From positions 1-64,000 of the forward strand of contig JAHIQM010000014.1 in NCBI GenBank assembly GCA_018902545.1: 64,000 bases of DNA, in the 5' to 3' direction. Positions 62,394 to 64,000 of this stretch are shown here, piece by piece. Under the pieces are notes generated by a model, which saw nothing but the letters and a program-made list of their open reading frames with translations, had not been told where the DNA came from and did not search any database. The translations under genes were made by a program, and so were the position numbers. The DNA comes from Pseudomonadota bacterium. Its GTDB lineage: Bacteria; Desulfobacterota; Desulfovibrionia; Desulfovibrionales; Desulfomicrobiaceae. Every line of letters starts with the position of its first letter. Position 1 is the first letter of the stretch.

Positions 62394-63170
62394 ATGCGAC
62401 TTCTCTTCCTGGGCGACATTGTCGGTAACAGCGGGCGGCAGATGGTCAGGGATCATCTGCCGCGTTTGCGTCGTGAATTGGGGCTGAACGCTGTGCTGGC
62501 CAACGGCGAGAATGCCTCAGGCGGCATGGGACTTTCGGCCAAGAGCGCCCAGGAACTGCTGCGCTGCGGGGTGGACGTTCTGACCACTGGCAACCATGTC
62601 TGGAAATTTCCCGATATCCGTCCCCTGCTGCAAAGCGAGCACCGTCTGCTGCGTCCGGCCAATTATCCCGCATCCGCGCCGGGAAGGGGAATGGGGATTT
62701 ACGATCTGGGAGAAGGGCTGCCGCCGCTGGCAGTCATCAACCTGCAGGGCCGCACCTTCATGGAGGCCCTCGACTGTCCATTCGCAGCGGCCGAGAAGCT
62801 GGCGGCTCAGGCTCCGCAGGGGGCTGTCATCGTGGTCGACATGCACGCCGAGGCCACCTCGGAAAAACGTGCCCTGGCCCACATGCTGCGCGGCCGCGTG
62901 CAGGCGGTGGTCGGCACGCACACCCATGTGCAGACCAACGACGCCACCATCCTTGACTCGGTCACGGGCTACATCTCGGATCTGGGCATGTGCGGGCCGG
63001 AAGACTCCTGCCTGGGCATGGACAACGACATCATTCTGCGCAGATTTCGCAGCGGATTGCCCCAGCGTTTTGAGCTGGCCAAGGGGCCATGCATGCTGAG
63101 CGGGGCGCTTATGGAAATGGATCAGGGCCGATGCCGCGAGATCACGGCTTGGCAATACAGGGCATCTTAA
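62394..63170 (+). CDS. ymdB: YmdB-family metallophosphoesterase
   Basis: A 258-residue phosphodiesterase of the TIGR00282 family. Metal-binding motifs: FLGDIVGNSGR, ANGENAS, TTGNHVW, and GTHTHVQTND. In Bacillus and Deinococcus members hydrolyse 2',3'-cyclic nucleotides, and the gene often follows rny, as here (5 bases). Cytoplasmic. Confidence 0.92.
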   Translation: MRLLFLGDIVGNSGRQMVRDHLPRLRRELGLNAVLANGENASGGMGLSAKSAQELLRCGVDVLTTGNHVWKFPDIRPLLQSEHRLLRPANYPASAPGRGMGIYDLGEGLPPLAVINLQGRTFMEALDCPFAAAEKLAAQAPQGAVIVVDMHAEATSEKRALAHMLRGRVQAVVGTHTHVQTNDATILDSVTGYISDLGMCGPEDSCLGMDNDIILRRFRSGLPQRFELAKGPCMLSGALMEMDQGRCREITAWQYRAS

Positions 63171-63185
63171 AGAACAGGAACAGTC

Positions 63186-64000
63186 ATGACAGATATGGAG
63201 TTGGCTCGCCAGTTGGAGCAGATCCGGCGTGGAAGCGTGGAGATCATCAATGAAGAGGAACTGATCGGCAAGCTGCGCAAAGGCGTTCCGCTGCGGGTCA
63301 AGGCCGGGTTCGATCCCACCGCCCCGGACCTGCATCTGGGGCACACGGTGCTGATCCAGAAGCTCAAGCATTTTCAGGATCTTGGCCATCAGGTCATTTT
63401 TCTCATTGGCGACTTCACGGGCATGATCGGCGACCCTTCCGGCAAGTCCGAGACGCGCAAGAAGCTGACCCGCGAGGAAGTGCTGCGCAACGCCGAGACC
63501 TACAAGCGGCAGATTTTCAAGATCCTTGATCCCGAACGCACCGAGATCGCCTTCAACTCCACCTGGCTGGACAAATTTTCCGCGGCCGATTTCATCGAAC
63601 TGTGCTCCAGGTACACCGTTGCCCGGATGCTTGAGCGCGACGATTTCGAGAAGCGGTTCAAGGGTAACCAGCCCATCGCCATTCACGAATTCCTTTATCC
63701 CCTCGTGCAGGGATACGACTCGGTGGCCCTCAAGGCCGACGTCGAACTGGGCGGGACGGATCAGAAGTTCAACCTGCTCATGGGCCGCCATCTGCAGCGC
63801 GAACACGGCCAGGCGTCGCAGATCGTCCTGACCGTGCCCATTCTCGAAGGCCTCGACGGGGTCCAGAAGATGAGCAAGTCCCTGGGCAACTACATCGGCA
63901 TCGACGAGGCCCCGGCAGACGTGTTCGGCAAGGTCATGTCCGTTTCCGACGAGCTCATGTGGCGCTATTACGAACTGCTCTCCGACAGGACTCTGGATCA
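63186..64000 (+). CDS. tyrS: Tyrosine-tRNA ligase (partial, cut by window end)
   Basis: The first 271 residues of a class I aminoacyl-tRNA synthetase. The HIGH-type motif is HLGHT and the KMSKS motif is intact; [19 protein letters not shown] and [16 protein letters not shown] mark the TyrRS subgroup with a [13 protein letters not shown] segment, different from the E. coli-type enzyme. The anticodon-binding and S4 parts lie beyond base 64000. Fifteen bases after ymdB. Confidence 0.95.
   Translation, partial: MTDMELARQLEQIRRGSVEIINEEELIGKLRKGVPLRVKAGFDPTAPDLHLGHTVLIQKLKHFQDLGHQVIFLIGDFTGMIGDPSGKSETRKKLTREEVLRNAETYKRQIFKILDPERTEIAFNSTWLDKFSAADFIELCSRYTVARMLERDDFEKRFKGNQPIAIHEFLYPLVQGYDSVALKADVELGGTDQKFNLLMGRHLQREHGQASQIVLTVPILEGLDGVQKMSKSLGNYIGIDEAPADVFGKVMSVSDELMWRYYELLSDRTLD

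Noticed and set aside
62517-63806. 429-codon minus-strand frame opposite ymdB and tyrS
   Set aside because: Spans two well-defined genes on the plus strand and shows no family motif.

Overview
The window looks like a chromosomal segment of a sulfate-reducing bacterium of the Desulfovibrionales (Desulfomicrobium/Desulfovibrio-like). Pointers are the end of an apparent tungsten aldehyde:ferredoxin oxidoreductase, rubrerythrin, a rubredoxin with the CX4C spacing known from Desulfovibrio Rd2-type proteins, a SelW-like selenoprotein, an F1Fo ATP synthase operon with b' and b subunits but no a or c genes, frequent GTG/TTG starts and mostly GC-rich coding sequence. The taxon is inferred from gene content, not from a marker-gene comparison.

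Bases 1-1146 hold the end of the oxidoreductase gene, three hairpin terminators and two copies of a short inverted-repeat element. Bases 1147-16412 are an accessory region with patchy composition. It holds a two-partner secretion pair (TpsB transporter and a 2350-residue CdiA/FHA-like TpsA whose C-terminus is a lipase-like domain), two candidate immunity proteins that share a domain (an ankyrin lipoprotein and a small exported protein), and an AT-rich-promoter operon of SxtJ-like, SxtK/DUF5989-like, carbamoyltransferase and SGNH hydrolase genes. A third copy of the short element and a decayed copy of the small candidate immunity gene lie at the right edge. A decayed 3' end of ygiD lies behind the intact immunity gene. 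The 'immunity gene / ygiD end' junction therefore occurs twice, once on each side of the carbamoyltransferase operon, which suggests duplication or module displacement.

Bases 16413-31713 are ordinary genes: ygiD, a membrane protein, a quinone reductase, a SelW-like selenoprotein with an in-frame TGA and a SECIS-like hairpin, a DUF2845 protein, aspA, rubrerythrin, two small heat-shock proteins, rubredoxin, truC, ansA, an acyltransferase, a MarR/cation-efflux pair, a TrpF-like protein lacking the usual cysteine, a PAS-only protein, an exported isochorismatase-fold protein and a thioesterase.

Bases 31897-64000 are largely housekeeping operons: minCDE; a minus-strand group ending in mutM (CoA ligase, ChaN lipoprotein, mutM); trmI; rng-queH-hemW-DEAD helicase (RNA decay and tRNA/heme functions); PilZ, ogt and a radical SAM gene; mreBCD-mrdA-rodA for cell shape; the ATP synthase operon; glmU, a ZapB-like gene, zapA, 6S RNA, rny, ymdB; and tyrS, cut by the window end. 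I see no CRISPR array, no tRNA or rRNA gene and no transposase gene.
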